This document shows, piece after piece, positions 7,797 through 17,461 of a DNA stretch of 64,000 bases. Position numbers and translations under genes: made by a program. The DNA is taken from positions 2,418,001 to 2,482,000 of the forward strand of contig NZ_JBAMHQ010000001.1 in assembly GCF_037081775.1 (NCBI RefSeq), in the 5' to 3' direction. Within the stretch, counting starts at the first letter, position 1, and every line of letters starts with the position of its first letter. Below the pieces are notes generated by a model. It was not told the origin of the DNA. It ran no database searches and saw only the letters and a list, made by a program, of their open reading frames with translations. Source of the DNA: Haladaptatus sp. ZSTT2 (GTDB lineage Archaea > Halobacteriota > Halobacteria > Halobacteriales > Halococcaceae).

Positions 7797-10229
7797 TCAC
7801 TCGAACTGAGTAGGGTCGCGCGCCGCCTGTGTGGCACGAACCGCGGCGACGTTTGCGTCTACGTCGTGGACGCGCACGATGTCCGCCCCGCGTTCGACCG
7901 CGAGCGTCGTCCCCGCGATGGTCGCAGGCAGCCGGTCGTCGGTCTCCTGCCCGACGAGGTCGAACATCGATTTATGGGAGTGGCCAATCAGGACGGGACA
8001 GCCGAGGGCGTGGAGTTCGTTCGCGCGCCCGAGCAACTCGAAGTTCTCTGCTGGCGATTTCCCGAAGCCGAGGCCGGGGTCAACGATGATTTGTCGGCGG
8101 TCGAGTCCTGCCTTCTCTGCGAGCAACACCTTCTTGTTTAACTCCGCGATGACGTCCTCGACCACATCGTCGTACTCCACGGTGTGTTCCGGGACGACGG
8201 GCGCGTCGAGGCTGTGCATGACGACGATGGGCGCGTCGAACTCGGCAGCGACGAAGCGCATCTCCGGGTCTTCTAAGCCGGTCACGTCGTTTACGATGTC
8301 GCCACCGGCTTCGAGCGCCGCCCGCGCGACGGCCGCCTTTCGCGTGTCAATCGAGATGAGACAGTCGAGGTCTGCGAGTTGTTCGACCACAGGAACGACC
8401 CGCGCGATTTCGGCTTCGGTACTCACCTCGTCTGCGCCGGGGCGCGTGCTCTCGCCGCCGATGTCGATGATATCGGCTCCCTCTGCGACGATTTCTTTTC
8501 CGCGTGAAACGGCATCCTCGATGGCCTCGTACCGGCCGCCGTCGTGGAAGCTGTCCGGTGTGACGTTCAAGATTCCCATGACGACGGGGCCGTCCTCCCA
8601 CGGATAGCCGAGTTTTTCGGGGCGCGTCTGAATCGAGAGCGCCTCGCGAATGTCGTCTGCGAACGGCGAGAGGCCGTAGGGTTGGCCGTCGAGTTTGTCT
8701 GCGAGGCGCTTGAACTGCGCGAGCGTCCCCATCAACACGACGTCGAACGTCTCGTCGTCTTGGTCGTTGAGCCCCGACAGCGCACACTCACCGCCGAGTG
8801 AGAGCATCTCCTCTTTCAGGTACTGTGCCTGGCGCTTTTGGACTCGCGTTTTGAGCACGCGATGGACGGCCTTGCCCCGCATTCGCCAGACGCCTGCGTC
8901 GGTGACGTGTGCGCCCGAGAGCGTTTTGCGCGCGTCGTCTAAGTCCACGATGCGCTTTGGAATTTCGGCTCGTGTCCAGCGCCTGCGGGCTTCTGCGACG
9001 ACGAACAGCGACCCCGTAATCAGGACACAGTCGTTCGGTCCGGCGTTCGACAGCGCGAGCTCGACGGCGCTTTCGACAGCGCTCCGACGCGACACGTCTG
9101 CGACACCCGCGTCCTCGAAGATGCTCGCGAGCACCGCGCGGTCCTGTGAGCGGTCTAAATCTGGCTGGCAGGTCACCACCGAGTCGGGCGTCGGGAGCGC
9201 CGCCACCATCGCGCGGTGGTCTTTGTCGCTCATCGCACCGAACACGAGGTGGAGGTTGTCGTAGTCAAATTCGGCGAGCAAGTCAGCAACGACCTCGCAC
9301 GCACCGGGGTTGTGCGCGCCGTCGAGCACGGTGAGCGGCGACTGACTCATCACCTCGAAGCGCCCCGGCCAGTGGGCTTTGCGGAGGCCGCGGGCGATGG
9401 TTGCTTCGTCTACGTCTGCGACCTGTCGGGCAAGCGTGGCCGCGATGCCCGCGTTCGCCGCCTGGTGGTCGCCAAGCGCGGGGAGACGCGCCTCAATGTG
9501 CCAGTCGGGGCCGGAGAGCCTGACGCGGCCTTCGAGGCCGTCGCGCCCGTCGTAGGCGACCGTCACGTCCGCGTCGTCGCCGCCGACGGTGACGATGTCG
9601 CCCGCCTGCTTGCGAACCGCATCGAGTGCCGTGCCGGTTGCGGCGGTCACGAGCGGGTTCACGCCGGAGGCGACGTGTGCTTTATCGGTGGCGATTTCCT
9701 CGACCGTATCCCCGAGGTACTGGGTGTGTTCGAGCGAGACGTTCGTCACGGCGCTCGCAATCGGAGAAACGGCGCTCGTCGCGTCGTATTTTCCACCAAT
9801 CCCGACTTCGAGGACAGCCACGTCTACGTCCTTTCTCGCAAACTCCCACACGGCGAGCGCGGTGAGCGTCTCGAAGAAAGTTGGGGATTCGCCCGCCGCG
9901 GCCGCCTCGGTGAGATACGGTTTCGTCTGTTCGACAAACGAGATGAGAGCCTGCTTCGAAATCATCCGACCGTTCACGCGGACGCGCTCGCGGACGTCCT
10001 CTAAGTGCGGTGAGGTGTAGAGCCCGACCGACAGCCCGGCTTCGCGGAGGGTCGATTCGAGCATCCGAACGGTGCTGCCCTTGCCGTTTGACCCCGCGAC
10101 CTGTACGAAATCGATGTCGTCGTCGGGACTGCCGAGGTGGTCGAGCAGGGCCCGCGTGGCCTCGGTGCCCGCCCGTGGGGTGAACCGCCGCAGGTCGAAA
10201 AGAAAGTTCGCGGCGTCGTGGAACTCCAT
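7797..10229 (-). CDS. folCP: Fused folylpolyglutamate synthase / dihydropteroate synthase
   Basis: An 810-residue two-enzyme fusion of the haloarchaeal FolCP type. The FolC half has the P-loop GSNGKGST at residues 46-53 and Mur-ligase-like ATP and folate sites up to about 430. A linker of about 110 residues follows. The FolP half starts near PVVMGILNVTPDSF and contains DIIDIGGESTRPGA and the later VIVDPGLGFGK and LIGHSHKS segments that form the pterin/pABA site. It should make dihydropteroate and add glutamate tails. Start 10229 (MEFHDAANFL) is preferred over 10289 because FolC homology begins there. The 178-base gap upstream contains hairpins belonging to the end of purNH. Confidence 0.93.
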   Translation of the reverse strand: MEFHDAANFLFDLRRFTPRAGTEATRALLDHLGSPDDDIDFVQVAGSNGKGSTVRMLESTLREAGLSVGLYTSPHLEDVRERVRVNGRMISKQALISFVEQTKPYLTEAAAAGESPTFFETLTALAVWEFARKDVDVAVLEVGIGGKYDATSAVSPIASAVTNVSLEHTQYLGDTVEEIATDKAHVASGVNPLVTAATGTALDAVRKQAGDIVTVGGDDADVTVAYDGRDGLEGRVRLSGPDWHIEARLPALGDHQAANAGIAATLARQVADVDEATIARGLRKAHWPGRFEVMSQSPLTVLDGAHNPGACEVVADLLAEFDYDNLHLVFGAMSDKDHRAMVAALPTPDSVVTCQPDLDRSQDRAVLASIFEDAGVADVSRRSAVESAVELALSNAGPNDCVLITGSLFVVAEARRRWTRAEIPKRIVDLDDARKTLSGAHVTDAGVWRMRGKAVHRVLKTRVQKRQAQYLKEEMLSLGGECALSGLNDQDDETFDVVLMGTLAQFKRLADKLDGQPYGLSPFADDIREALSIQTRPEKLGYPWEDGPVVMGILNVTPDSFHDGGRYEAIEDAVSRGKEIVAEGADIIDIGGESTRPGADEVSTEAEIARVVPVVEQLADLDCLISIDTRKAAVARAALEAGGDIVNDVTGLEDPEMRFVAAEFDAPIVVMHSLDAPVVPEHTVEYDDVVEDVIAELNKKVLLAEKAGLDRRQIIVDPGLGFGKSPAENFELLGRANELHALGCPVLIGHSHKSMFDLVGQETDDRLPATIAGTTLAVERGADIVRVHDVDANVAAVRATQAARDPTQFE

Positions 10230-10289
10230 ACAGATGGAATCTTGAGGTGTCCGCTTTAGCCTGTCGAACGTCGGTGGGTGTCGCGTCAC

Positions 10290-10422
10290 ACGCGAGGTGA
10301 GTGCTACTCGCGCCGAACTTCAAACACTCCTGCACTACGTTTAGTCGTGTTTGAAACACCGTTGCTCGCTTCGCTCGCAACGAGCTTTAAGCACGATTTC
10401 ACTGTGCTCAATCGTGCTTAAA
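10290..10422 (-). terminator. Composite hairpin region at the purNH 3' end
   Basis: Bases 10386-10397 (tttaagcacgat) and 10411-10422 (atcgtgcttaaa) form a perfect 12-bp inverted repeat with a 13-base loop. The purNH stop (10408-10410) is in the loop and one arm encodes the last four residues, FKHD. Further downstream are a cgttgc/gcaacg pair around a gctcgcttcgctcgc core (about 10360-10382), the near-palindrome gtgtttgaaacac (about 10346-10358) and a caaacac/gtgtttg pair. The cluster looks like a composite terminator or RNA-stability element. Confidence 0.6.
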
Positions 10423-11985
10423 GGAACGCTGGCCGGTGAACACCATCGTCATGCCGTGTTCTTCTGCGGCAGCAATCACGTCGTCGTCGTTGACCGAGCC
10501 GCCGGGCTGGATGACGGCGGTGATACCGGCTTCCGCGGCGGCTTCGATGCCGTCTGGGAACGGGAAGAAGGCGTCTGAAGCCATCACTGCACCCTTCGCG
10601 TCCTTGCCCTCTGCGTGTTCCTCGGCCTTCATCGCGGCGAGGCGGACGGCGTCCACGCGGGAAACCTGTCCCATGCCGACGCCGACGGTTTCCGTGCCCT
10701 TCGCAAAGAGAATCCCGTTGGATTTGACGTGCTTCAGCGTCTGCCACGCGAACAACATCGTCTCCAATTCCTCGTCGGACGGCTCTTTTTCGGTGGCGAC
10801 TTCGAGGTCATCGACGGTGAGTTTCTGGAGGTCGCGTTCCTGAATCAGACGGCCGCCGACGATTGGTTTCTCCACGAGTGTGGACGTAATCTCGTTGAGC
10901 GGGCCAACGTCGAGCACGCGCAGGTTTTTCTTCTCGGTGAGTACGTCGAGGGCGGCTTCGGTGTAGCCCGGCGCGACGACGACCTCTTTGAACGAATCGA
11001 TGATGCGCTCTGCCGTTTTCGCGTCACACGTGCGATTGAGCGAGACGATGCCTCCGAAGGCACTCATCGGATCGGTCGAGAGCGCGTTTTCGTAGGCTTC
11101 AGCGAGAGTGTCGGCGGTCGCACAGCCTGCGGGGTTTGCGTGCTTGATGACCGCGGCGGCGGGCTCGTCGAACTCCTTGATGAGGTTCAGCGCGGCGTCG
11201 GCGTCGTTGTAGTTGTTGTACGACAGCGCCTTCGCGCCCTCGTTGAGCTGGTCTGCATGGACGACGCTCGCCTCTTCGCAGGTCGCGTCGGCGTAGACGG
11301 CGGCTGCTTGGTGGGGGTTTTCCCCGTACCGCAGGTCGGTGAGGTGATCTGCGGTTTCGACGCGGCGGGCCGGGAACTCGCCGCCTACGTCGGCATCGAT
11401 TTCGACGCCGTCTTCTGACACCGTGACGGCGTCGTCAGCGAACCACTTGATGGCGCGCGGGTAGGCCTTAAACTCGCCCTCGTAGAGCACGCGCTCTTTG
11501 AGCGTCTCCTCGGTGTCGCCGTCGTAGATTGGAATCGGCTCTTGGGTGACGATTGGCCCGGCATCGACCTCCTCGTTGACGACGTGGACAGTGCAGCCGG
11601 TGACCTTCACGCCCGCGGAGAGCGCGTCGCCCCACGCGTCCATTCCCTTGAACATCGGGAGCAGGGAGGGGTGGACGTTGAGCGTCGTCGGAGCATTGTT
11701 CAAGAATTCGCCGGTCAGGACGCGCATGTAGCCGTCGAGACAGACGAGGTCGAAATCGTAGTCAGCGAGGCGTGCGAGGATGCGCTGTTCGTGTGACTCA
11801 CGCGATTCGCCCTCCTCGCGTTCGACGACTTCCGTGGCGATGCCGCGCTCTGCTGCGGCGTCGAGCACCGGCGCGCCCTCTTGGTTCGTAAGGACGACCT
11901 CGACTGCCGCGCCGCCGGGCGCGAGGTCTGCGATGTGCATGAGATTCCGTCCGCGGTTGCTCGCCAGACCAGCGATTCGTGTCAT
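10408..11985 (-). CDS. purNH: Bifunctional phosphoribosylglycinamide formyltransferase / AICAR formyltransferase
   Basis: A 525-residue fusion. Residues 1 to about 190 are Pur[10 protein letters not shown] at the start, [16 protein letters not shown] (catalytic Asn/His) and EEVDAGPIV (catalytic Asp). Residues about 205-525 are the AICAR transformylase domain of PurH, with [19 protein letters not shown] (catalytic Lys-His) and [11 protein letters not shown]. The inosinicase (MGS-like) domain of bacterial PurH is absent; archaea usually use PurO for that step. Both 10-formyl-THF steps of purine synthesis are thus in one chain. Start ATG at 11985, with a TATA-like agtaaagtaat at 12008-12018. Confidence 0.93.
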   Translation of the reverse strand: MTRIAGLASNRGRNLMHIADLAPGGAAVEVVLTNQEGAPVLDAAAERGIATEVVEREEGESRESHEQRILARLADYDFDLVCLDGYMRVLTGEFLNNAPTTLNVHPSLLPMFKGMDAWGDALSAGVKVTGCTVHVVNEEVDAGPIVTQEPIPIYDGDTEETLKERVLYEGEFKAYPRAIKWFADDAVTVSEDGVEIDADVGGEFPARRVETADHLTDLRYGENPHQAAAVYADATCEEASVVHADQLNEGAKALSYNNYNDADAALNLIKEFDEPAAAVIKHANPAGCATADTLAEAYENALSTDPMSAFGGIVSLNRTCDAKTAERIIDSFKEVVVAPGYTEAALDVLTEKKNLRVLDVGPLNEITSTLVEKPIVGGRLIQERDLQKLTVDDLEVATEKEPSDEELETMLFAWQTLKHVKSNGILFAKGTETVGVGMGQVSRVDAVRLAAMKAEEHAEGKDAKGAVMASDAFFPFPDGIEAAAEAGITAVIQPGGSVNDDDVIAAAEEHGMTMVFTGQRSFKHD

Positions 11986-12007
11986 GTGCGAGAGCGCGTC
12001 CGCCGGG

Positions 12008-12130
12008 AGTAAAGTAATTGCGATTGCTGGAGCTATTCTATACGAGTTCGTGCATAAAATGGGTGCGAAAACAGCACTCGTCCAGCGGTTCTATGCACGC
12101 CCCTGTGTCCCTCGACCGACACGCTTTTGC
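12008..12130. promoter_or_regulatory. Divergent purNH / purB promoter region
   Basis: The 168-base gap separates two purine genes. On the minus strand, agtaaagtaat at 12008-12018 lies 23-33 bases before the purNH ATG. On the plus strand, cgcttttgc at 12122-12130 lies 24-32 bases before the purB ATG at 12154. Both spacings fit leaderless transcripts. Shared purine regulation is an inference; I see no strong operator palindrome. Confidence 0.45.
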
Positions 12131-12153
12131 TATGCCGGGCGGCAGTCGAAGGT

Positions 12154-13557
12154 ATGTCATCATTCGACGCAGACGGCCCGTTGTTCGCCGTCTCGCCGCT
12201 CGACGGGCGATACGGGCGCTACACCAAACCGCTCGCGCCCTACGCCAGCGAGGCCGCGCTCATGCGCGCCCGTGTGCAAGTGGAAGTGGAGTATCTCATC
12301 GCGCTCGCCGACCTCGACGTGACGCCCCTCGAAATCACTGACACAGACCGCGAGACGCTGCGCGCCCTCTACAAGGAGTTCGACGCAGACGACGCGGACA
12401 TCATCAAGCAACTGGAAACGACAGGCTACAAGGAGTACACCGCGACCAACCACGACGTGAAAGCCGTCGAGTACTTCATCCGCGAGGGCCTCCCCGCGTC
12501 GCTCGCAGACGCCGGACCGTGGGTGCATTTCGGCCTCACGAGCGAGGACGTGAACAACCTCGCCCACCGCTTGCTCGTCAAGCCCGCTGTCAAAGAGATT
12601 CTCTTGCCCGAACTCTACGAAACCCGCGACGTGCTCATCGCCATGGCCCGCGAGTTCCGCAACCTGCCGATGCTCGCGCGCACCCACGGCCAGCCAGCCA
12701 CGCCAACGACGTTCGGCAAGGAGATGGCCGTCTACGCCGCCCGCCTCGGGCGCACCATCGCCACCCTCGAGCGCGCGAGCGACGAAATCTCGGGCAAGCT
12801 CGCGGGCGCAAGCGGCACGTACGCTGCCCACCACGTCGCCTATCCGGACGTTGACTGGCGCGCGTTCTCCCGCGAGTTCGTCACCTCACTCGGCCTCGAC
12901 TACACCCCGCTGGCCACGCAGGTCAACCCGTGTGACGACCTCGCCGCGCTGTTCGGGGCCATCCGCACCGCGAACACCGTCCTCATCGACTTAGACCGCG
13001 ACATGTGGCTCTACATTTCAGATCGGTATTTAGGGCAGGAGACGGTCGAAGGCGAGACGGGCAGTTCGACGATGCCCCACAAGGTCAACCCAATCGACTT
13101 CGAGAACAGCGAGGGTAACCTCTCGAAAGCCAACGCAGACCTCGTGTTCTTAGGTGACTACATCACCACTTCCCGACTCCAGCGCGACCTCTCGGATTCC
13201 ACCGTCAAACGCAACATCGGCGCGGCGTTCGCCTACTGCCTTATCGCCTACGGTAAGGTGCAAAAAGGGCTCTCGAAGGTCGTCCCGAACGAGAAAGTCA
13301 TGCGCGAAGAGCTGGATGCGACGCCGGAAATCATCGGGGAAGCCGTCCAGACCATCCTCCGACGCGAGGGCCACGAGGACGCCTACGAGCGCGTGAAGGC
13401 CCTCTCGCGGGGCCAGCGCGTCACCCTTGACGACTTCCGTGCGCTCTTTGATGACTTAGACGTCTCAGAGGACGTGCGCGACGAACTCCACGCGCTCACG
13501 CCTGCGGGCTACACGGGCATCGCGGCCGACCTCGTAGACGAACTCGATTCGGCGTAG
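12154..13557 (+). CDS. purB: Adenylosuccinate lyase
   Basis: A 467-residue member of the fumarase/aspartase superfamily that cleaves SAICAR to AICAR and adenylosuccinate to AMP. It carries the family opening SPLDGRYGRYTKPL, the TARTHGQPATPTTFGKE-type segment with the catalytic histidine (LARTHGQPATPTTFGK), and the flexible signature loop GSSTMPHKVNPIDFEN around residue 300. Start 12154 (MSSFDADGPLF) is preferred over 12127 because of the TATA spacing and homology. It is divergent from purNH, whose AICAR transformylase uses its product. Confidence 0.95.
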   Translation: MSSFDADGPLFAVSPLDGRYGRYTKPLAPYASEAALMRARVQVEVEYLIALADLDVTPLEITDTDRETLRALYKEFDADDADIIKQLETTGYKEYTATNHDVKAVEYFIREGLPASLADAGPWVHFGLTSEDVNNLAHRLLVKPAVKEILLPELYETRDVLIAMAREFRNLPMLARTHGQPATPTTFGKEMAVYAARLGRTIATLERASDEISGKLAGASGTYAAHHVAYPDVDWRAFSREFVTSLGLDYTPLATQVNPCDDLAALFGAIRTANTVLIDLDRDMWLYISDRYLGQETVEGETGSSTMPHKVNPIDFENSEGNLSKANADLVFLGDYITTSRLQRDLSDSTVKRNIGAAFAYCLIAYGKVQKGLSKVVPNEKVMREELDATPEIIGEAVQTILRREGHEDAYERVKALSRGQRVTLDDFRALFDDLDVSEDVRDELHALTPAGYTGIAADLVDELDSA

Positions 13558-13592
13558 ACAGTTATCCACGTCCCTCGCGTACAGCTAGGTAC

Positions 13593-14282
13593 GTGAAAAT
13601 TTTCGTTTCGGCTGACGGGCGGCGCGGATTCGTGCTTCGTGTAGCCGCCTTCGTGCTCTTTTTTGCCGCCCTCCTCTTGGTGAGTCGACAGGCACTCCCG
13701 CTGTTCGCAAACCCGGAGTATGCTCGCACGCTCATCGCAGGCTACGGCTCGCTCGCGCCGCTCGTCTTCATCGCCCTCCAAATCGCGCAGGTCGTCATCG
13801 CTCCCATCCCCGGGCAGGCGATGGGCGTGGTGAGTGGCTACCTCTTTGGCGCGGCCCTCGGCACGCTCTACAGCGTGATTGGCGCGGCCATCGGGAGCTT
13901 TCTCGCCGCGGGCATCGCCCGGCGGTTTGGCCGCCCCTACGTCACCCGTGTCGTCCACCCGGACACGCTCGCTCGGTTCGACGGTGTTACCGACCGCCGG
14001 GGCGCAGCGGGCCTGTTTCTCGCCTTTCTGGTTCCCGGCCTGCCAGATGACGCCATCTGTTTCGTCGCCGGACTCACTCGGCTCTCGCTGTCGCGTATCG
14101 TCCTCATCGCCATTCTCGGGCGCGCCCCGTCGCTCTTGCTCACGAATCTGGTGGGCGCGGAACTCGCCAGCAGGAATCTTGCGACGGCGGCGATACTCGG
14201 CGTGCTGGTGCTCGCGCTCTCAATTTTCGGCTACGCGAATCGTGAGGCGCTCGCCGCGTGGGTCGCAGGCGACGGGAGTTAG
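13593..14282 (+). CDS. TVP38/TMEM64-family (VTT domain) membrane protein
   Basis: A 229-residue integral membrane protein with about six hydrophobic segments. The VTT-domain core runs from about residue 60 to 165, including PIPGQAMGVVSGYLFG and FLAFLVPGLPDDAICFVAGL, which resemble the glycine/proline-rich motifs of DedA/TVP38 proteins. In other organisms these proteins take part in lipid handling at membranes, but the function here is not established. The start is GTG at 13593, after purB. The gene overlaps the stop of convergent dapE by four bases (TTAG). Confidence 0.85.
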   Translation: MKIFVSADGRRGFVLRVAAFVLFFAALLLVSRQALPLFANPEYARTLIAGYGSLAPLVFIALQIAQVVIAPIPGQAMGVVSGYLFGAALGTLYSVIGAAIGSFLAAGIARRFGRPYVTRVVHPDTLARFDGVTDRRGAAGLFLAFLVPGLPDDAICFVAGLTRLSLSRIVLIAILGRAPSLLLTNLVGAELASRNLATAAILGVLVLALSIFGYANREALAAWVAGDGS

Positions 14283-15352
14283 GAGAGGAACGACGCGACG
14301 GTTTCGGTGATGGCGGCACCCGCTGCTTCGACCTCTGCGAAGCGGACGTACTCGCGCGGCGCGTGGGCAACTGCGCCCTCGTCGTCTGCGAGCACGCCGG
14401 GGCCGAACACGACCGTCGGCGCGTCTGTGGCGAAGTAGGACGCTTCGGTCGCCGCCGAGAACGGGCGGATGTCGCCACCCGACGCGGCCGCGAGCGTCTG
14501 CGCCAGTTTGCCGTCGTCGTCGGTCTCGAACGCTTCGAGAAACGGCGTCGGGCGCTCGGTGAGCGCGAACGTACACTCGAAGTCGGGGACGTGTTCGCGG
14601 AGGTGGGCTTCGAGCGAGGTTGTGAACGAGTCTGCGGTTTCGGGCGGGACGCTCCGGCGGTCGACGGTGATGCGACACTCGGCAGGAACCTGATTCGACG
14701 CGGTTCCGCCGTCAATCATCGTGGGCGTGAGCGTCGCTGCGCCGAGTTCGGGATGCACCGGCGGGGCGTCGTCGCGTTCGAGGAACGTTTCGAGCGCACG
14801 AAGCACTTGCCCCGCCCCGGAGACGGCGTTTTTCCCCGACTGTGGCTCTGCGGCGTGGGCGTTGTCGCCGTGGACGGTAATCGTCCCCTCGAAGCGGCCT
14901 TTCGCCGCGTTGCACACGTCGAGGTTGGTGGGTTCGCCAACGATGTAGGCGTCTGCTGAAATGTCGAGGGCGGCCGCGCCGAGCGACAGCACTTCCTCGT
15001 CGGGTGTGATGGCGAGGGTGAGTTTGCCGCGCGCTACGTTGGTATTGAAAAACGCGACGAGAAGGGCGGTGAGCGGCCCCTTCGCGTCGCACGACCCGCG
15101 CCCGCGGATGATGTCGCCGTCGCGCGAGAACTCGACGTGCGGCGGGACGGTGTCGATGTGGGTATTGAGGACGACGTGTGTCCCGGGTTCGTCGCCGTCG
15201 CGTGTGGAAATGGTGTTGCCCGCGTCGTCTACGCGCACGTCAAAGCCTTCGGCTTCGATGGTCGAAACGAGCAACTCACGCATCGCAGACACATCCTCGG
15301 TTGAGGGTGTCTGTACCGCAGTTTCGAGAAATGATTCGGGGTCGAACGCCAC
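14279..15352 (-). CDS. dapE: M20 peptidase, probable succinyl-diaminopimelate desuccinylase
   Basis: A 357-residue zinc amidohydrolase. Metal-site motifs are visible: LNTHIDTVPP (His, Asp), GRGSCDAKGPLTALL (bridging Asp) and PDEEVLSLGA (catalytic and ligand Glu). Position as last gene of the dap operon argues for removal of succinate from N-succinyl-LL-diaminopimelate rather than an ArgE role. The GTG start at 15352 follows the dapF stop by one base, which implies translational coupling; a longer frame to 15652 would overlap dapF. The stop overlaps that of the convergent TVP38 gene. Confidence 0.88.
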   Translation of the reverse strand: MAFDPESFLETAVQTPSTEDVSAMRELLVSTIEAEGFDVRVDDAGNTISTRDGDEPGTHVVLNTHIDTVPPHVEFSRDGDIIRGRGSCDAKGPLTALLVAFFNTNVARGKLTLAITPDEEVLSLGAAALDISADAYIVGEPTNLDVCNAAKGRFEGTITVHGDNAHAAEPQSGKNAVSGAGQVLRALETFLERDDAPPVHPELGAATLTPTMIDGGTASNQVPAECRITVDRRSVPPETADSFTTSLEAHLREHVPDFECTFALTERPTPFLEAFETDDDGKLAQTLAAASGGDIRPFSAATEASYFATDAPTVVFGPGVLADDEGAVAHAPREYVRFAEVEAAGAAITETVASFLS

Positions 15353-15353
15353 C

Positions 15354-16220
15354 TCAGGCCTCCGTCGGGTCAAGCCGTCCAGGCTTGCTTCCGGCCACCT
15401 CACCCCGAAAATCGAGTTCGACTGGCCCCCAGAGGTAGGCGGGGCCGTCGGTGAGCGTGACTTCGAGGTCGCCGCCGGGCGGCGTAACGGGAACCGGGTC
15501 TGCCCCCGAAACGAGGCCGAGTTCGCGCGCCGCGGCAGCGATTGCGACCGCGCCCGTGCCACACGACTTGGTCTCGCCTTCGACGCCGCGCTCGAAGGTG
15601 CGCTGGTCGAACCCACCGTCTGCGCGCTGGCTGGCGAAGTTGACGTTCGCACCCTCGGGGAAGCATTCTGCGTGGCGGATGGCCGGGGCCACCGCTTCGA
15701 GGTCGATCTCGGAAACGTCGTCCACGAAGATGACGGCGTGCGGGACGCCCGTGTTCACGGCCGTGACGCGGTAGCCTTCGATTTCCTGGTCTACGACCGG
15801 CGCGTCTGCGACGACCGGAACGGCGTCGGGTTCGAATGCGGGCTTTCCCATCTCGATGGTCACGCCGTCGGGTTCGATGCGGGCGTGACGGGTTCCCGCC
15901 TGCGTATCAATCATTATCTCCGCTTCGCCGGTGCGTTCTGCGGCCCACGCCGCCGCACACCGCGCGCCGTTGCCGCACATCGCCGCCGTCGAGCCGTCTG
16001 GCTGGACGAGCGTCATGACGACGCGCGGCGGCGAGTAGCGGTCTTCGAGCGCGAGAAAGAGCACGCCGTCTGCGCCCACGCGGTCGCTTGCGGGGTCTGA
16101 AACGCCGGTCTCGCGGTTACACAGCGAGGTGGCGAGCGCCCGTCGGTCGGGGACTGCCTCTGCTGCGTCTACTAGTACGAAGTCGTTTCCGGTTCCGTGG
16201 TACTTGTCGAATCGAATCAT
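15354..16220 (-). CDS. dapF: Diaminopimelate epimerase
   Basis: A 288-residue PLP-independent epimerase converting LL- to meso-diaminopimelate. The two catalytic cysteines are in MCGNGAR (Cys82) and KSCGTGAVA (near residue 225), one in each half of the pseudo-symmetric fold. It opens with the family motif MIRFDKYHGTGNDFVLVD. Its ATG overlaps the lysA stop by four bases (ATGA). The length is typical. Confidence 0.95.
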   Translation of the reverse strand: MIRFDKYHGTGNDFVLVDAAEAVPDRRALATSLCNRETGVSDPASDRVGADGVLFLALEDRYSPPRVVMTLVQPDGSTAAMCGNGARCAAAWAAERTGEAEIMIDTQAGTRHARIEPDGVTIEMGKPAFEPDAVPVVADAPVVDQEIEGYRVTAVNTGVPHAVIFVDDVSEIDLEAVAPAIRHAECFPEGANVNFASQRADGGFDQRTFERGVEGETKSCGTGAVAIAAAARELGLVSGADPVPVTPPGGDLEVTLTDGPAYLWGPVELDFRGEVAGSKPGRLDPTEA

Positions 16221-17461
16221 GGTTCTTCTAAGCTGGTTACGTCGGCGAGGGTTTCGCGGCGTACCGCCAGATACGCCTCGCCCTCGTCGAGACAGACGAC
16301 CGCGGGTCGCGGTCGCGAGTTGTACTGACTGGCCATTTCGTAGCCGTATGCGCCAGCGTTACCGATACAGAGCAGGTCGCCACGGGCGGGTGCTGGCAGA
16401 ACCCGGTCGGTGGCGAAAATATCGCTCGTCTCACAGATTGGGCCTGCGACGAGCGTTTCTACGGCCTCGCGCTCCCCTGCATCGGGCGCGAGGTTTCGAA
16501 TCTCGTGGTACGAACCGTACATCGCCGGTCGGACGAGCGTCGTCATTCCGGCATCGACGCCCACGACGAGCGTCTCGGGCGTCGGCTTCGCGGTGTTGAC
16601 GCGGGTGAGCAACACGCCCGCGTCGGCGACGAAGTAGCGACCCGGCTCGATGGCGAGTTGGGCGTCCACCTCACCGAGCGCCTCGCGGGTCGCCTCGGCC
16701 ACTGCTGCGATGTCGAGCGGCGGTTCGGCTTCTTTGTATGGAACGCCGAAGCCGCCACCGACGTTGACGAACTCAAGCGAGACGGGCGACTCGCGGGCGA
16801 GCGCGCCCATTCGGCTCACGAGTTCGCGGTGGGCGGAGAGGTCGTCGCCCGAGATGCCGCTGCCCGCGTGGGCGTGGATTCCGACCACGTCGAAGCCGCG
16901 GTCTGCGGCGGCTGCGAGCAAAGATGGAACCTCGTCGTACGGGACACCGAACTTCGGGTCGGTCCCCGTCGTCACCTTCGCGTGGTGCCCCGCGCCGACG
17001 CCCGGATTCACGCGGACGGCGAGCTTGCCGAAAAAGTCGCGCTCTGCGAGGCGGTCGAGCGTGTCTGCGGCCCCTATGGTGATGGTGAGCGGGTGGTCGG
17101 CTGCGAGCGCGCACACGTGGTCTAAATCCTCACTCGGGGGGTTAACCGCGGTGTAGCGCACCTCACTTCCCGTGAAACCGGCGTCCAGCGAGCGCTGGAC
17201 TTCGCCTGCTGAGGCGCACTCCGCGCCAACTCCCTCATCTTGCAGGGCTCGGAGGACGGGCTTCGAGGTGTTTGCCTTCGTCGCGTAGCTCACCTCAGCG
17301 TCGGGGAACGCTGCGCGGATGCGCCGGGCGTTCTCACGGACGCGAGCGATGTCGTAGACGTACAGCGGCGTGTCGTAGGCCTCTGCGAGCTGGTGCAGGC
17401 GGTCTGCCCCCCACTCGCTGAGTCTGCGTACGTCGGGGTTCACGCCGCTCACGTCGTTCAT
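16217..17461 (-). CDS. lysA: Diaminopimelate decarboxylase
   Basis: A 414-residue fold-III PLP enzyme catalysing the last lysine step (meso-DAP to lysine and CO2). The PLP lysine is Lys62 in YATKANTSKPVL. The glycine-rich phosphate site is VNVGGGFG, and GPICETSDIF and GAYGYEMASQYNSRPRP carry the substrate-binding cysteine and tyrosine of the dimer-built active site. It overlaps dapF downstream and dapD upstream by four bases each. Confidence 0.96.
   Translation of the reverse strand: MNDVSGVNPDVRRLSEWGADRLHQLAEAYDTPLYVYDIARVRENARRIRAAFPDAEVSYATKANTSKPVLRALQDEGVGAECASAGEVQRSLDAGFTGSEVRYTAVNPPSEDLDHVCALAADHPLTITIGAADTLDRLAERDFFGKLAVRVNPGVGAGHHAKVTTGTDPKFGVPYDEVPSLLAAAADRGFDVVGIHAHAGSGISGDDLSAHRELVSRMGALARESPVSLEFVNVGGGFGVPYKEAEPPLDIAAVAEATREALGEVDAQLAIEPGRYFVADAGVLLTRVNTAKPTPETLVVGVDAGMTTLVRPAMYGSYHEIRNLAPDAGEREAVETLVAGPICETSDIFATDRVLPAPARGDLLCIGNAGAYGYEMASQYNSRPRPAVVCLDEGEAYLAVRRETLADVTSLEEP

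Noticed and set aside
10408-11985. Truncated purH because the inosinicase domain is absent
   Set aside because: The two remaining domains are complete and archaea usually use a separate IMP cyclohydrolase, so this is a normal architecture and not a broken gene.
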